From assembly GCF_003590095.1 (NCBI RefSeq), contig NC_039501.1, positions 4,309,673 through 4,373,672 of the forward strand: 64,000 nucleotides of DNA. The letters are read 5' to 3'. Of this stretch, positions 26,665 to 39,456 are shown piece after piece. Each line of letters opens with the position of its first letter. Positions within the stretch are counted from its first letter, which is position 1. The position numbers were made by a program, and so were the translations under genes. Below the pieces are notes generated by a model, which did not search any database, was not told the DNA's origin, and saw only the letters and a list, made by a program, of their open reading frames with translations. The DNA comes from Trichoplusia ni. Lineage: Eukaryota > Arthropoda > Insecta > Lepidoptera > Noctuidae.

Positions 26665-28059
26665 GTGAGTACATTTTATTTATTACCTCTTCTTAACTTT
26701 GATGTTCAGCTCAAAATGTCAAAACTACTAGATTAATGAAAATTTTCTCTTAAAAATATTCCTAAAAATCTAGAAAATTACCCCGTTACATAACTATAAA
26801 TAATTCGTTGCCCAGACAATTAATTTAATTTCGCTATTTGGCCGAGCGCCGGTTTTCATTACAATCTGTAGGTCGTTTAATTAATGTTAGATTGATATTC
26901 TCTTCAAGTGCTTTGACATCTGATCTACTGATAGGTGTGATATCTTTAGTTTCGATAATGGTCTATTTGTTCTCTTAGCAACAAGACGTCTTGACAGACA
27001 TCTAGGTGTAGTTAAAATCAGAATTACGTTCGTACCAACACGCGATCGTGTTGCTACGTCATTTCCTATTAATTGTATAGATAAGCTTTTCATTCAGGCA
27101 TTTATAGTTGTATTCATAAACGATTCTTTACTTAATAATGTTGAATGTCAATCTCTACATTTCGTTTTAGAGTGACAGAGATAGCATACTACTTGAAGTA
27201 GACTTCTAACTAACATAGTGTGATTGGTGTTCCATTAAAAGCTCTGAGTTAGATCAAAACAAAATTGTTTGTTGAATTCTTCCATAATAATGTAGGTATG
27301 TCCCTTGACATGATGTGTCTGCCCGTTGGTCAAAGCTTTTCTCCGTTACAGCTAAATCGTTTCCTTTTGACACAATTGGTTTTTACTATTTGTTGTCAAT
27401 TCCACCATTCCAGACACTGCCTTTGTTTTAAAACGGTAGGTAAAACAAACTTCTAGACTTTGTCAAAGATTTTTCGCCATGCATTTTGGAGATATGTGAA
27501 TTATCAGTCTTCATCTGTGTTAGAATATTAGGGCTCTTTAATCTATTCTTATTTAATAAACGAAAGGGACATGTTGACTTCGGGAAAGGCTAGGGATAAC
27601 AAAATAATGTGAAAATTGGTTGACTAAGACAACTTGAAATTTGTCCTCACAACTGCGGCAAAAAGATTGTGCTCTTCCTAAGCTATGTTAGACCTAGCTT
27701 CTAGTAAAGAAATCATGCAAAATATGGTATTCTATGCTGTCTATCTGATCTGCGAATTTTTCAACCGACTTCATTAAGAAGAAGGTTCTCAATTCGTCTG
27801 TAATTTGTAATGTTTTTGCCTCGAAATCTCGTACTGTATGATCCGATTTTGTTGTATTCTCTCCTTTGACGTGAAATAGCCGTCATTTGGTCCCAAAAAT
27901 TAAATCAAGTTTGGATCAGTAGTAATCCATTGTATGTTTATGTTCATAAAAAAATGTTCTTTAATAAATGTTAAGTAGAACAGTTGCATGTAACAACTAG
28001 AAGCAGATATGTGCTGTTCTCGCATTCACCCTTTGTTTTGGTAAGGCGAGGGAATCCTC

Positions 28060-28270
28060 ATGTACACTCCCTTTGGGGAGGAAAGGGGTAGTGTGTCAGA
28101 CTCTTACTGACTAAACCTGAATCGTTGTGCTACGTTATCCGCGTTTTTGTGTCGGTCTATGGCAATACGTTGCAATCCTTCATAACACCGAACGCGGGCT
28201 TCCACCGGCCAGTAGTGTGAGCCGCTGGGCATCTCGCATTCACCCTGGCCAAATTCCCTTCTTTAGGTAT
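28060..28270 (+). repeat. Dispersed repeat (GTCAGACTCTTACTGACTAA family)
   Basis: It contains GTGTGTCAGACTCTTACTGA, then CGAACGCGGGCTTCCACCGG and CATCTCGCATTCACCCTGGC, words that recur widely in lepidopteran non-coding DNA. A reverse fragment lies at about 12290-12375. The class is not determined. Confidence 0.5.
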
Positions 28271-28650
28271 TCTTATTTATGATACATAAAACCAAATCAG
28301 TGTTTTCGCAGAAACTTTGGTCACAAATAAACTTATCATAAAAGTAGTAGTTTCCTAGCTTAAATATTATATTTAGAGTTCCGTTAGTCATAGAAAACAA
28401 CGCGGCGACGCCAGCCAAATACACCGGCTTCCCGTCTGGTCAGAGAGGACAAATAGTTTATGAATTATTCTATTTCTATAATAATACAAATAAACTATTG
28501 TAACCTCAACAAAACGGCATGTTTCAATTGTGTTAAATATTTGAATCGGATTCACTACATAGAAGATGTATAAAGATATAAAACAGCTGGGAGATACGTT
28601 AGCGTAACGTTTAACGGGCTTTTCGAAACATAGAGGATTCGTTATGACTT

Positions 28651-28959
28651 ATGTATATGGTCACCTATCCACGGAGCGACCGTATCAACCGTAACTTAAC
28701 CTGTGATCGACCAACTTGTGCAGTTGTAACTTACCCACAAGCTCCTCCAGTTAATAATGAATTGTATTATTACGCCCTAATATATTTTTGTAAGAAAACT
28801 CCATTCACAATGATCCGATATTGCACAATGTTTCGCAAACCTCCGGACAACTTTCAGTGTCTTTGCCCTATAAACGGTTGCCCTGAAAAACACGCCACGT
28901 GTTCAGATAAAAATGCTCAATACTGTGACTTTTTACCGGCGGATTTTGGCTTGAGTTAG
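28651..28959 (+). CDS. Orphan cysteine-rich ORF, 102 codons, unrecognised
   Basis: The ORF is complete from ATG to TAG with a stop in frame just upstream (28645). The product has eleven cysteines, several close together (CDRPTC, then FQCLCPINGCPEKHATC and QYC), in a pattern that could suggest a small disulfide-rich or metal-binding domain. There is no signal peptide or membrane segment, and I recognise no family. Neighbouring DNA is AT-rich with repeats, and no splice or promoter signals are evident. It could be a chance ORF, an exon of an unknown gene or a remnant of a mobile or viral gene. Kept at low confidence because the composition differs from the surrounding shadow ORFs. Confidence 0.25.
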   Translation: MYMVTYPRSDRINRNLTCDRPTCAVVTYPQAPPVNNELYYYALIYFCKKTPFTMIRYCTMFRKPPDNFQCLCPINGCPEKHATCSDKNAQYCDFLPADFGLS

Positions 28960-29170
28960 CTGATAGTAAAATAATTCATTCCGCTAATTACTATGGATTG
29001 ATGCCAAACTGCCGAACTTAAAGATCGGACGATATAATTACGTAGATACTGTCTGAATCAGCATTAGTGTTATTTGTTGCTAATTATATGCAAATTGAAT
29101 TAGTTTAGATGAGATTATGCAGACTAATACATACAATGCGGTTTGTGTAGACTGCAAATAATGTAGACAG

Positions 29171-29444
29171 TTGTATTATAATATAATATAATATAATATA
29201 ATATATCCTGGGACCACTCACACACGGTTATCTGATCCCAAGCTAAGCAGAGCTTGTGTTATGGTAACCAGACAACTGATAAACTTACTTATATATTTCT
29301 AAATACATACATATTATAGATAAATTACACCCAGACACCAGAACAAATGATCATGCTCATCACACAACTTTTGTCCTGGGCGGGAATCGAACCCACGACC
29401 TCTGGTACAGCAGTCAGGGTCACTAACCACTAGACCAACAGGCC
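29171..29444 (-). mobile_element. Full-length tRNA-derived SINE
   Basis: The minus strand begins GGCCTGTTGGTCTAGTGGTT (A box) and has GTGGGTTCGATTCCCGCCC (B box). It ends TATATATTATATTATATTATA, a pentameric tail of several units (29171-29205). It is nearly identical to the plus-strand copy at 55639-55890, which indicates recent activity. Confidence 0.8.
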
Positions 29445-30254
29445 TAGTGGTTAGTGGTTTTATTAGCTTAGTGGTTTGAATATTATCTTTGTTAGCTGAA
29501 ACTGGAAGGTTAAAATGAGGGTAGCATCTTTTTATCAATTTAAGAGTTTTTAACCGTTCAAAACCGTTCAAAAAGATGGAGGTTGTCAATCGGCCTGCAT
29601 GTTTCTAAGTTTGGTTACCTCAGAACATAACGTTAAGTAGCTGTTACGAGTATTTGAGCCCAAGTTACCCAGTACTAACCAGCAGTTAGGCTCCGTAGTT
29701 GTTTATTTGAAGACGGTTGTACGTTTTCTTTAAACATGTCATACCAAAACTGATTCATATGAATTCCAATATAGTCATCTGGAAGAAAAAGCCACCAAGA
29801 TGGTATACGCTTCGCCTTCCAAGAAAACAATTTACAGTCAAAAAATCCGTATTACCCAAAAAATGAAGAAACGTGAATATTCACTTACCTGTAAAGCAAA
29901 AGGCAGAGCTTAAATATTTAGTATGTAGGTCGCGGGAGGTCTGATTGCAGCTGTGACCGCAGCGACTACTTCTCATCCGAAAAACACACAAAATAAACAG
30001 GTACCTTTATTAGATAACCCCTTGTGGTCTCGTGGACTGTTCCGGCAAAACATGGGAAAAAGTACGAAAATGAATCGTAGTGTCTTGAAATTAAGATCCA
30101 ATTGATGAATTGGAATTGGGTTTTTGTGTAAGAGGTATCCCGTTACTTAGTAACAAGGTTGTGGTGAGAGCGACTGGCGCTGTATGCTAAAATTAATATG
30201 TAAGAGCTTATCTATAGAAATTAAGTCATTTTTGTAATGTAAATTTATAAAGAA

Positions 30255-30315
30255 TCGCGGACGGATTTGGAAGAGGCCTTTGCCCAGAAGTGGGACACAG
30301 TGGGCTAGATAATAA
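30255..30315 (+). repeat. LINE 3'-end remnant
   Basis: GGAAGAGGCCTTTGCCCAGA then AGTGGGACACAGTGGGCTAG, resembling the GGAGGCCTATGCCCAGCAGT end at 25305 but decayed. Confidence 0.5.
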
Positions 30316-32444
30316 AATAGGCTTTAACAATTTATGGCTTTTAAAAAATGTGGTACGCATAAACCCAATTCATTGAACTCACTGATAAAACCGATGGACC
30401 ACCGAGTAAACCTAAAATTAGAGGCTATTGCAAAAAAATGGGCTATGGAAGAACTGCAGAATCTTTTCTAAACTCGAAGATTATTAAAAGCCCAATTGTT
30501 CAAACTAGTAAAGACGACAGCAGTCCAAAAAACCTGTAATTAGCATCAAAAGCAAGATCATATAGAAGGTATATTTAATTCTGGAGATAGAACAAATTGT
30601 CTTATCTTTTAATCTTCTGGTGTAATTGTGTCTTCAATTCGACCGTGACCCATTTCACTTAATTCTGCAGAAAATGTCTTGGGTTTCAGTTGCACATGGC
30701 TGCCAAGTTGCTTGATTGACCTTTTCCACATTAGCCGTTTCTGTCACTAAATTGTCTGACCCGATTTAGGGGTTGTTTTTCCGTCGCTCTTATTGAACAT
30801 GTCTTATATCGGTGAGAATTTCGCATTTTTCTTCAGAGTAATTTCTGATAATTATTTTACCTCTTCTAATACTTGCGTGAATATTTTGACGGTAGATAAG
30901 ATTATGTTATTTCTAGTATTTGTATTAATGTAAAAGCCATGGCTTTTCTCAGATCCCAAAAACAGATACTCAACTTCATTACCTAGTGGGTTCAGTGAAC
31001 TTATCCTTTTTCGCAAAATGAGGCAAAAGCCTATCGGCGGTATTAATTATTCCGTTTCTATTTCTCCGTGGGTTAGCCAGTATCGGGTATTCCAGGAAAG
31101 AACTGGAATTTCCTTTACTTAAGTAACCACTATCAATTGCCCTAATAGTCCATTTATTGACAGCGCAATCAGCCTCACAGAAACTCGTATAGAAAGCAGC
31201 AAAGGTATTTTTTTTTTCAAATTAAATATTGGCTAATGTACTGGATATATAAATTGAATACAATCATTTGAATTGAAGCAGGTGGTGCTGCTGGCAATAG
31301 CTAATATCTCTATAAGCGTAAAGGCGATTTTATTATTGAATTACCATTATTTCCTTAATCACCAACCTGTATCACATTTAAATAATTTAATCAACTTTTG
31401 CTGCATAAGTAGCCAATAAATGCATAAAAGGCCATCGTTACGGCGACAATCAGAAAATAAATGGCCCGAATAGCTACATTAACACGGTAGGCGCAAAATG
31501 GTTCAAAGGTTGCAACTGTGCAATTGAGTAGAAAGGGTTGCTAGCCACAACTATAAATTTACCCTAGTTATGAAATTTATTTATTCGTTATTCGAAATGC
31601 CATGCAATGCCTATTGCCTGCTAAATTTCTGGGCTGAAGTCATTACAAATTTCCTTCTGTTGAGTAATTTCCACAGCGATTCAGGTTTTCGAGAATAATG
31701 TGACCTAGACGTAACATTTTGTATAATGCCTAATTACTATGGTAACAGAAGTGCTAACGATGATTAATGAAACAAAATGAAACATGTAACTTGTTTAAAA
31801 TACGAGTATATCAGCAATGTATTTCCAGTATCTAGGCTAGGCGCAAGGAGTGGCCGTATACTTCACATCGTCACCCGTCGGGGGTAGTTTAATGGACCAT
31901 AAATGGGTGACAATACTAATAAGTTTGCTGCTCCTATATCCATATTAAGTACAATAGATCCTTTTTTTTTGTTGTAGCACTTATTATGACATAAACTGAA
32001 AGTATTTACCAAATGTTTCTGAACTATGAGGTTATTAAGATTATCTTCTCTAACCTCATAGTTTCATCTTATCTGCGCTATTGTAATTTATTTCATCGAG
32101 AATAAGATGCCAATAACAATTTATGGAAAACAATAAGCAATTTCTAGTGGCATGATCACGGTTATATAGATAACTGAAGATTATACTCGTAGATAGAAAT
32201 TATGGTTTTGGCTTGATTCCAATGAAATTTGTCAACAGTAAAATCAATATTAATAAATAAATGCGAACCCCTACGCATAGAGTGTTTATGAAAACATAAA
32301 ATTATGAATATATTAATAATATCTTGAATATACAATTGTTTTATCTAACAAAAAGCATCCTTTATCAAAACTCAGGCGATTTTTCCCATAATACAGGGTA
32401 ATTTCGTATCCTGGCATCTCCAATTACAGTGAAAGCTTTATCGC

Positions 32445-32700
32445 TTTGCAGATTTCAGTTTTCTGCGGCATTCGGCCGCAGCTTGACGTGCGCTAGTGTT
32501 TTGTGACAGTGAAAATAATATATAATAATAAGTTATTCGTAGTTCTGTATGTGTGTTTTGTTCGAAAGTTATTTGTGTGTGAGTGAGTGTCTTCCAAGTG
32601 ATGTTAAAAAGGTTTGGTATTTTTTTGCATGTACAAAAGCTTGTTTGTTTTCGAAGTAGTAATTGTTGTTTTCCGTGTTTCAGGTCAGTAGGCTTGGTTC
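32445..32700 (+). promoter_or_regulatory. Possible second promoter or 5' exon
   Basis: A short GC-richer patch (CTGCGGCATTCGGCCGCAGC, about 32461-32483) precedes TTTTGTGACAGTGAAAATAA and a TGTGTG-rich stretch, the look of insect 5' leaders. TTTCAGGTCAGT at 32679-32690 could serve as donor or acceptor. There is no reading frame. Weak evidence. Confidence 0.25.
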
Positions 32701-34517
32701 TATTATTAAGTTTTTTCTTTGTTCGCTGTAAGTTGTTTTGAAGTTTTAAGTTAAATGTTCGAACTAAAATTTTCTATGAAAATATTTTTTTTCTTGGCGA
32801 ATCTGTGCTGCATTTGTTAATTACGGTTCAGTGTAACAAAGGACGTAACTAATTTACATAAGCTGAGCGTTTCTGTTGCTCTGATTTTGAACTTTGTCTG
32901 AAAAGAAATAAGGGTTAAATTCTTTTGGCAAGCTTGTTGTGGATCGTAAAAGATACTTTATTCAGTATTTATCCCTGCAAATTTGTTGGTATAAGCGGTT
33001 TACACTTGACGTCGCCTTCATTTTTAACTCTTTCGAGTAGAGATATTAATGCCATTAATATTTATATCTTTATCATAAGTATATGAATGTGAATTGGTCC
33101 ACATTATTTTCCCGTTCACCATCTAACGCGGAGTTGAAGTTTAGTTAAAATCATTCCAGCTTTTGCGGTGATTTTCGTGATACATCAACCCAAATACCAA
33201 CTTCTTTTTTTATTCAATATTGATTGATTTATAGCTTTTATAGATACTTACCAAATGCTTCTTGAATAATTTGACGTTTGAGGTTCACTGGCCTATCAGT
33301 TATAATTCAAAGCTATTTGTAGAGTTCAGTAAAACATGAATGCGTTTGACGAAAATACTGGATCTGACCATCGGCTTCTAGAATAAGCTTGTTGCGGTTG
33401 TGAGCGTAGAACGGCATCTCACTTCCTCAACTGCCTCAGCTCGTATTTGAAACATTGTCAGTGGGACTGTTTGTTTGTTTATAGGATGTTTCTATTATTT
33501 TGAAGTGAGATACCTAATAAAATATTTTTTTTAATCTTACTTTCGCGTTAAGACTTTTACAACCTCAAAAAGAATTTCGTTCTAGAATTTTCGCGATAAC
33601 GCTCATAATATACGAACTGTTTTGACAACCTTTATTGGGGTCGGTTTCTATTCTTACCAACTTCAGTTATATAAGTATTTCATAATGGATTATTAATAAT
33701 ACGCCTTATGTTTCCCTGTCCATTGCCCCTCTACAGGTGTAACAATTTCACATTGGTGCAATGTCCTGTCGACGTAATAATTATAGCTTACTCTAGTACC
33801 ATACAACTGTAGGCTCGCTTTCAATAAAAGCTGGCGTCAATAAAGCCTTCATTTAACAAAAAATAAGGCTGATTATATTAGAAGTAGGATGTCGCTAACG
33901 TGTAGTTGAGTGTACTTATTAAATTATGTATTATACGAGTGAAGCTTCGTCCAAGTCACTAATTAGACGCTATTGTTGTCCTCATGCATATTTATGAGCT
34001 TGTCGCCAACGGCTTTAGAAAGCGTTTTGTGCCCCACGTTGGGCGTCATTAAGGTAAAGTTCAACTTTGTTCAGTTTATACTTTCTAAACATTGTTACAC
34101 AGCTGTGACATGCTTACGAAAAAGGTTTAAAATACAAATTATATAGAAAATGGTAGTATTCTACTGAGACTTAAATTCAGAAAGTGGAAACCGTTTTAGA
34201 AATTTAATTTTGAGCTTTATTTACACACTAGGTTAAGTAAAGTGGAATAGTAAGAACTATTTATTAAACCCAGACAACCTCAAAGTTGTTATTTCGAGGG
34301 AATTAGAAATAGAATAAGACACGAAAAACTAAAGCTTATATATCGAGAAATCAGTCTGTTCAAACTGTCCTATTTTTAACAGTCCCAGAATTAGGTCAGC
34401 TTTCTTCAGACTTAAAATAGTTGGCCATTTTATCTTGTCTTTCGTCGAGTAACTTATAGCCTGTTTTGATGCTAAAACTCTAATGAAGCTTAGTCGATCG
34501 GTGATTGATGAGGTAAT

Positions 34518-34541
34518 GTTGTTTTATAGCTATAAAACAAC
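34518..34541. repeat. Perfect 24-bp palindrome
   Basis: GTTGTTTTATAG followed immediately by its reverse complement CTATAAAACAAC. Confidence 0.85.
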
Positions 34542-34973
34542 GTTAAAATGGGCTGTCAGGAAACTATCCTAGTGAAGACAAACAATTTTTTTTTATTGAT
34601 AAAAGCACATGAGATAGGTTCATCAGGAACCTTGTAAACGTGTTGTGCTAAAAGCCCCTTCCAATCAGCGCAACGTAGTGACGAAAATAATTGATGTATG
34701 CCGCGAGGGCTAGTTCAAGGTGGCAATGTGTAGACAAAAATCGAAGGATTTTGGTAACACCCGTGCTCAGCATTGGTACACTAAATTCTAGGACAAAAAC
34801 TCAGTCGTAAGAAACTGGTAACATATAGGTTCTCGTGTCTCACATGTGTCTAAGGTACTAAAGTAAAACTTCAATGTTGCCATCGGTAGGTAATTACTGA
34901 ACCATCGTTAACTTAAGGTTAAGAAAACAGTCGTAAAATGTTCAAGGTTGGGCTACAGAAGTTTCGACATATT

Positions 34974-35130
34974 TTTCTAAATGAAGACGTATTTTAGGGT
35001 TTACAAAAACGTATGCCTGTCTAGAAAGTGGATTTGTACAGAAGTGTATGAATGTATTTCTAAATGAAGACGTGAATTCAGGTTTAAAAAAAGTTTGCCT
35101 TTTCAGAATATGGATCTGTAACCCCGAAGT
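34974..35130 (+). repeat. Diverged two-copy tandem duplication, period about 83
   Basis: TTTCTAAATGAAGACGT at 34974 recurs at 35057. The following bases run in parallel (GGGTTTACAAAAACGTATGC versus CAGGTTTAAAAAAAGTTTGC). Confidence 0.6.
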
Positions 35131-38100
35131 TTCAGCAGAGTAAATATTGCTGTAGGTAGCCTAAAATATGGTGTACGTGACTTGGAAGTGGATTATAGTG
35201 AATATAGATGCTGTAATCGATAACTTACAACTACAGTTTTATTAATCATCTTGGAAAGAAGATTTTATGGGTACTATATCCAAATTTGTAGTCGTGAATG
35301 ATTGAAAGTCAAGAATAGGGTTAATGTAAAAAATCCGAGTCCGTACTGTAATTTAATGAATGCTAATGGATAAGATAATATTTTGTTTGTCCTTCATACG
35401 TAAATTGATTAAACTACGGTGAATATAATCTACATGTGACGACATCTTTGCGTCATTTTTTTTTTTAGAATAAAAAGATTTTTATCATTTTTAAAACGCC
35501 AAATTTTATTGTTTTTGCGATCAAGACTTGTGTAGTGACAGGATGGCGAAATTATATGACTTTTCTAAATAAAAAAGTAAAGTTAAATGTTATCTCGGAA
35601 AGGGTCAAATTAAAATATTTTTTGTCTATATAACAGCCAATGTTCTGTAAATTAAGTGTTTCTCGACGCACCAAATCAATATGACGCAGTGCCGCTTAAA
35701 ATTTACCGTCTATTAATTTAAAATAAATGAACTCAATTATCTTTTACATAGTTTATGCTCCCCAGGAGGTTATATTTCAAACGAAAACCAGTCGATAATA
35801 ATATAAGCCCCAATGGGACTTTCATTGGCTTTTAAATAAGTGAGACCGATACTGGCCATGAAAAATTGAAAATTATTAACATTTAGGTCAGTGATCTGAA
35901 GGCTAATAGCAATTTCTTTTGAAACTGAACAATTAAGAAACTGATGACAGGTTGTTTCTAAAATCAGCAACGCAAAATTTATATTTTGGATACCTGCTTG
36001 CGTTTTCATGCGCGTTGATATTACAATTCAAATAATAATACATGTCGTTTCTTGATGGCACCAAGATCATCAATCCTATCAACACCACCAACAACACATT
36101 GACGTTGTGTATCAAATCAAGACAAAGTACCTTCCCCTCAATAATAAGAGCATAAATAAGGGTTCTGAAAAAATAAAGAAAACTTAATTATATTTAAGCG
36201 AAAGGGAAATGATAACGAAGAATCGTATCACGCCACTTCAGAAACAGATGCCAGCGCAAAAATAATTTAAGTCTGATTACATTGGACCAACTTAGATATA
36301 AGTTCAAGGTATACCCATAGGGACTAAAAATATGACTTAGCCAAAATAAAAAGATAGATACAAAGCTTTGACAAAGTGCTTAATATACATAAAAGTATGT
36401 CTCATGCGTGTCCATTGAGAGTGTCGTGAACTTTCAAAGGACGTCACTTAGGTCGTTGACATGACAGAGGCCTGTTTTCATTTGGTTTTTAATTCATGAA
36501 TGAGGTTGAATTATTTTTTCACTGTGTAAAAGTGCTTTTGGTATCTTTTGGTAATAACGTAGAATTTTATTGCGATTCGGTGTTTTTCAATTTATTTTAT
36601 AGGCTGCCTAAAGTTCATACACATAAAAAGGAAAATATCAATTGCATACTTGGAAAAATATTCCAAAAATCCATTTTGCAAATATGTTCTACGATGCCTG
36701 CATGGGTTCTATTTTATTATTCGTATGTTGAAACAGTTCTCATTTATTCGAAAAAGCGTAGGTTCCCAAAATTTTCAACGGAACTTTTTTCGACAGCATT
36801 TTTGCGTTTACTCTTTCATTGATTACGCATACAAGGCCGACCCTTATACCGGCAGTTTTTTTTTTCTTATAGCCCTCTGTATAAAACTTAATTTGTGATG
36901 TTTGGGTTATTAGGATGATCAGTCAATCTTCACGGTCTTCGCTATTTTTATTATCACATCTCATACCTATCTTTCAATCTTTCCTTTAATAGTCTCATAA
37001 TTCTGGTTACTATCAACTTGTTATCATGAAACAACACATAACCAATATTATTAATATTGGGTTTTAGCTGTTTCATTCTGGCGATTTGAAAAAGTTTTTG
37101 ACCATCTTTTTCGACTGTGCAACTGGTGGTTATGCTGTGTGTCGAGTTGTGGGGTTCTTTCAAAAACGGTTGAATTAAGGGAACAATCTTCAGTGCCGAA
37201 AAATTGTATCAACCTTTCTTACAGAATCAATAATTTCATTTCATTTCTAAAGCTGCACGCAATCTACCTAGTTCAATGTTTGAAACAGCACCGGTTACAC
37301 CTATAGTTTTGGCATTTACTAAGCAAACATGAGTAAGCAAAATTAACCAATACACTTAATTTACTACCCCAAAACATTTTGTATAGCCTCCATCCTGTTA
37401 AGGGGTCCTTAATATATTTTTAGGACCGTTAATGTCCTATCAGGATCCCTCAAAGGCCATTACCGACATATTGGACCTCATGTTGGCTCAAAATGAGCTC
37501 TTGTAGCATCGATTGAAGTTAATGTGTAATATTTTCGGAAAGGGTCTTAACATTAAGCTCATCGTTATATTAGCAGTAGTTAAAAAAGTTAGTTTCGTAT
37601 GAAAAACACTTTGTGTAGGATTAAAGTAGTCAGGACTAGTCCAAGCCAGACGAGACTGTATGATTTCATTACAGAGCACCTATGGCTAGTGGTAAGGTTC
37701 ATGATATTTGAAAATTCCATTTGCACGCATAATTTCATCTTATTCTGGAAGTTTGAACTAAACTAGAGTTTGTTAACAGGTTTAAAAATGCATAACATTA
37801 CAAGATAGCAAGTATTCCATGGTTTCTGATGTCTTTTTCCTGAACCCTTTACATCTTCACTTTTCCCCTCCTAAGAACTTTCCATTGTCCCAGTTTTTCT
37901 TTCACATACGTGAAAATCATTTCAATGCAACGAAACAGGAAAACACACAAGAGGCTTAAATGTAACCTTACCCTTCCATGCCTATTTAATATAAAATAAG
38001 CCTATTTTATACGGGCTAGTGGTTTCGTCGCGTTCTTTATTCGGTTGGATCCTCGTATGGTATTATTTTCTTTGTAGAATTATTTATGTCATAATTTTCT

Positions 38101-39407
38101 TTGTTCGTTTTCTTGTAAATGTCGTGGACGCTTAGTGGTTTAAAATACAAGGTGCAAATTAAAGAGTAGATATTTTGTGTTAGGATTGAATGAATTTTAG
38201 AGTTTTTGTGTGATAACTGGACTTTTAGCATCAAATGCTATTAATTATGTAGGCCTGTGATAGCTAAGTGGTAAAGATTTTAGACTACCAAGTCAAAATT
38301 TCCGAATCCGTACGCTCCAATAATTTTTAGAATTCATAGCCTGCTTAAAACTGCGATGGAAAACATTCTTATGAAACCATCACAATGAATAATTTAAAAA
38401 ATATGTGTTTAGCCACGCCAGAAGGTTCTGGGTGGAAAATCTGACATCATTGGTTAGATCAATCAATCTAAAGTCGCAAACGGTTTTGTAAAGAATTGTA
38501 GCAAGCCTATGCTTCGATTTTCAAGTCCATTCTATTTTCGTATATTCCGGGGTAAATATGTTCCGTAACAATGTGTGAAGACCTAGAGGACTTTTCTGAA
38601 ATACTTTTGTAGGATTTAAGGGGAATTCGTGGGATTGTTCCTGTGTCCCAGGCTCGGGTCTGTAGCGAAATAAATGTTGGTTTTATGCGAACTTTGTTTT
38701 GTTTGCTCAATGTTATGTGGGATAATTATAGCGGTTGTTTTAATGATTCCCCTGTGGATGTTAGCAGTAGACGCTTTGAAGGTTTTTTACCCTTTTAATA
38801 TTCAAAATATATGAAAATACCTGTATGCCTTTATATAAAATATTAGTATTAAAATACAGTATTTTGTTTTTACAGTTGTAATGTTTTCAATAAGCTCATA
38901 TTTTATCTCGCTTAAATTATTTAAATATGAATTGACACGGATATAGCTTTCCACTTGTTGTATTCTTTTCTTTTTATGCTTTCTCTATCCGAAGTCGATG
39001 ATCAAATCCCGACAAAAGTCAAGAACTTCGTGGTTTTATAGCATTAAATCCTCAGCGGCGTCCATATAATTGTTTTACTAACTATATTACTAAAACGTGG
39101 TTTTAAGACATAGCTAAGTTCAGAATTTTATGAGGTGTATTTTAGTGTCTGCTGTTGCATGCAGTCAAATGTTTATAGTTTTGTCCATACCTAAGTCTTG
39201 TAACGTCAGCCATGTCTGGAAACTTTGTAAATATTTAGGTTCAAGTCTACCCAATAATCTTCTTCCATTTTGTTTTTTAAAATTTGCCATTCAGCCGCTT
39301 AAACATTTCTTATATTTCTCTCTTAGAAACGTTAATTATTAACTAATTAATCTCGCTTCCCACTTCATCATACAGATGTCACCACTACCCGGTAGAACAG
39401 CATTGAA

Positions 39408-39456
39408 GACACGTATTATTGCCTTTTCTAAACATCAAAAGGCAAAAATACGTGTC
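39408..39456. ncRNA. Hairpin, 20-bp arms with one mismatch, 9-nt loop
   Basis: Arm GACACGTATTATTGCCTTTT pairs with AAAAGGCAAAAATACGTGTC except at position 11, around the loop CTAAACATC. It would fold whichever strand is transcribed. It is short for a typical animal microRNA precursor, so it may be a transposon-derived or chance inverted repeat; the RNA assignment is speculative. Confidence 0.3.

Larger units (their letters stand above)
26665..32440. other. Non-coding stretch (possible long RyR 5' intron)
   Basis: No exon recognised except the orphan ORF at 28651-28959. It has a dispersed repeat at about 28060-28270, a SINE at 29171-29444 and a LINE tail at about 30255-30315. Elsewhere it is AT-rich sequence with no pattern I can name. 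Confidence 0.5.

Noticed and set aside
29171..29205. Stand-alone microsatellite (TATAA)n
   Set aside because: It is the tail of the minus-strand SINE.
36496..36898. Two overlapping ORFs of 108 and 82 codons
   Set aside because: AT-driven Phe/Lys/Tyr-rich translations in two frames at once; no domain.
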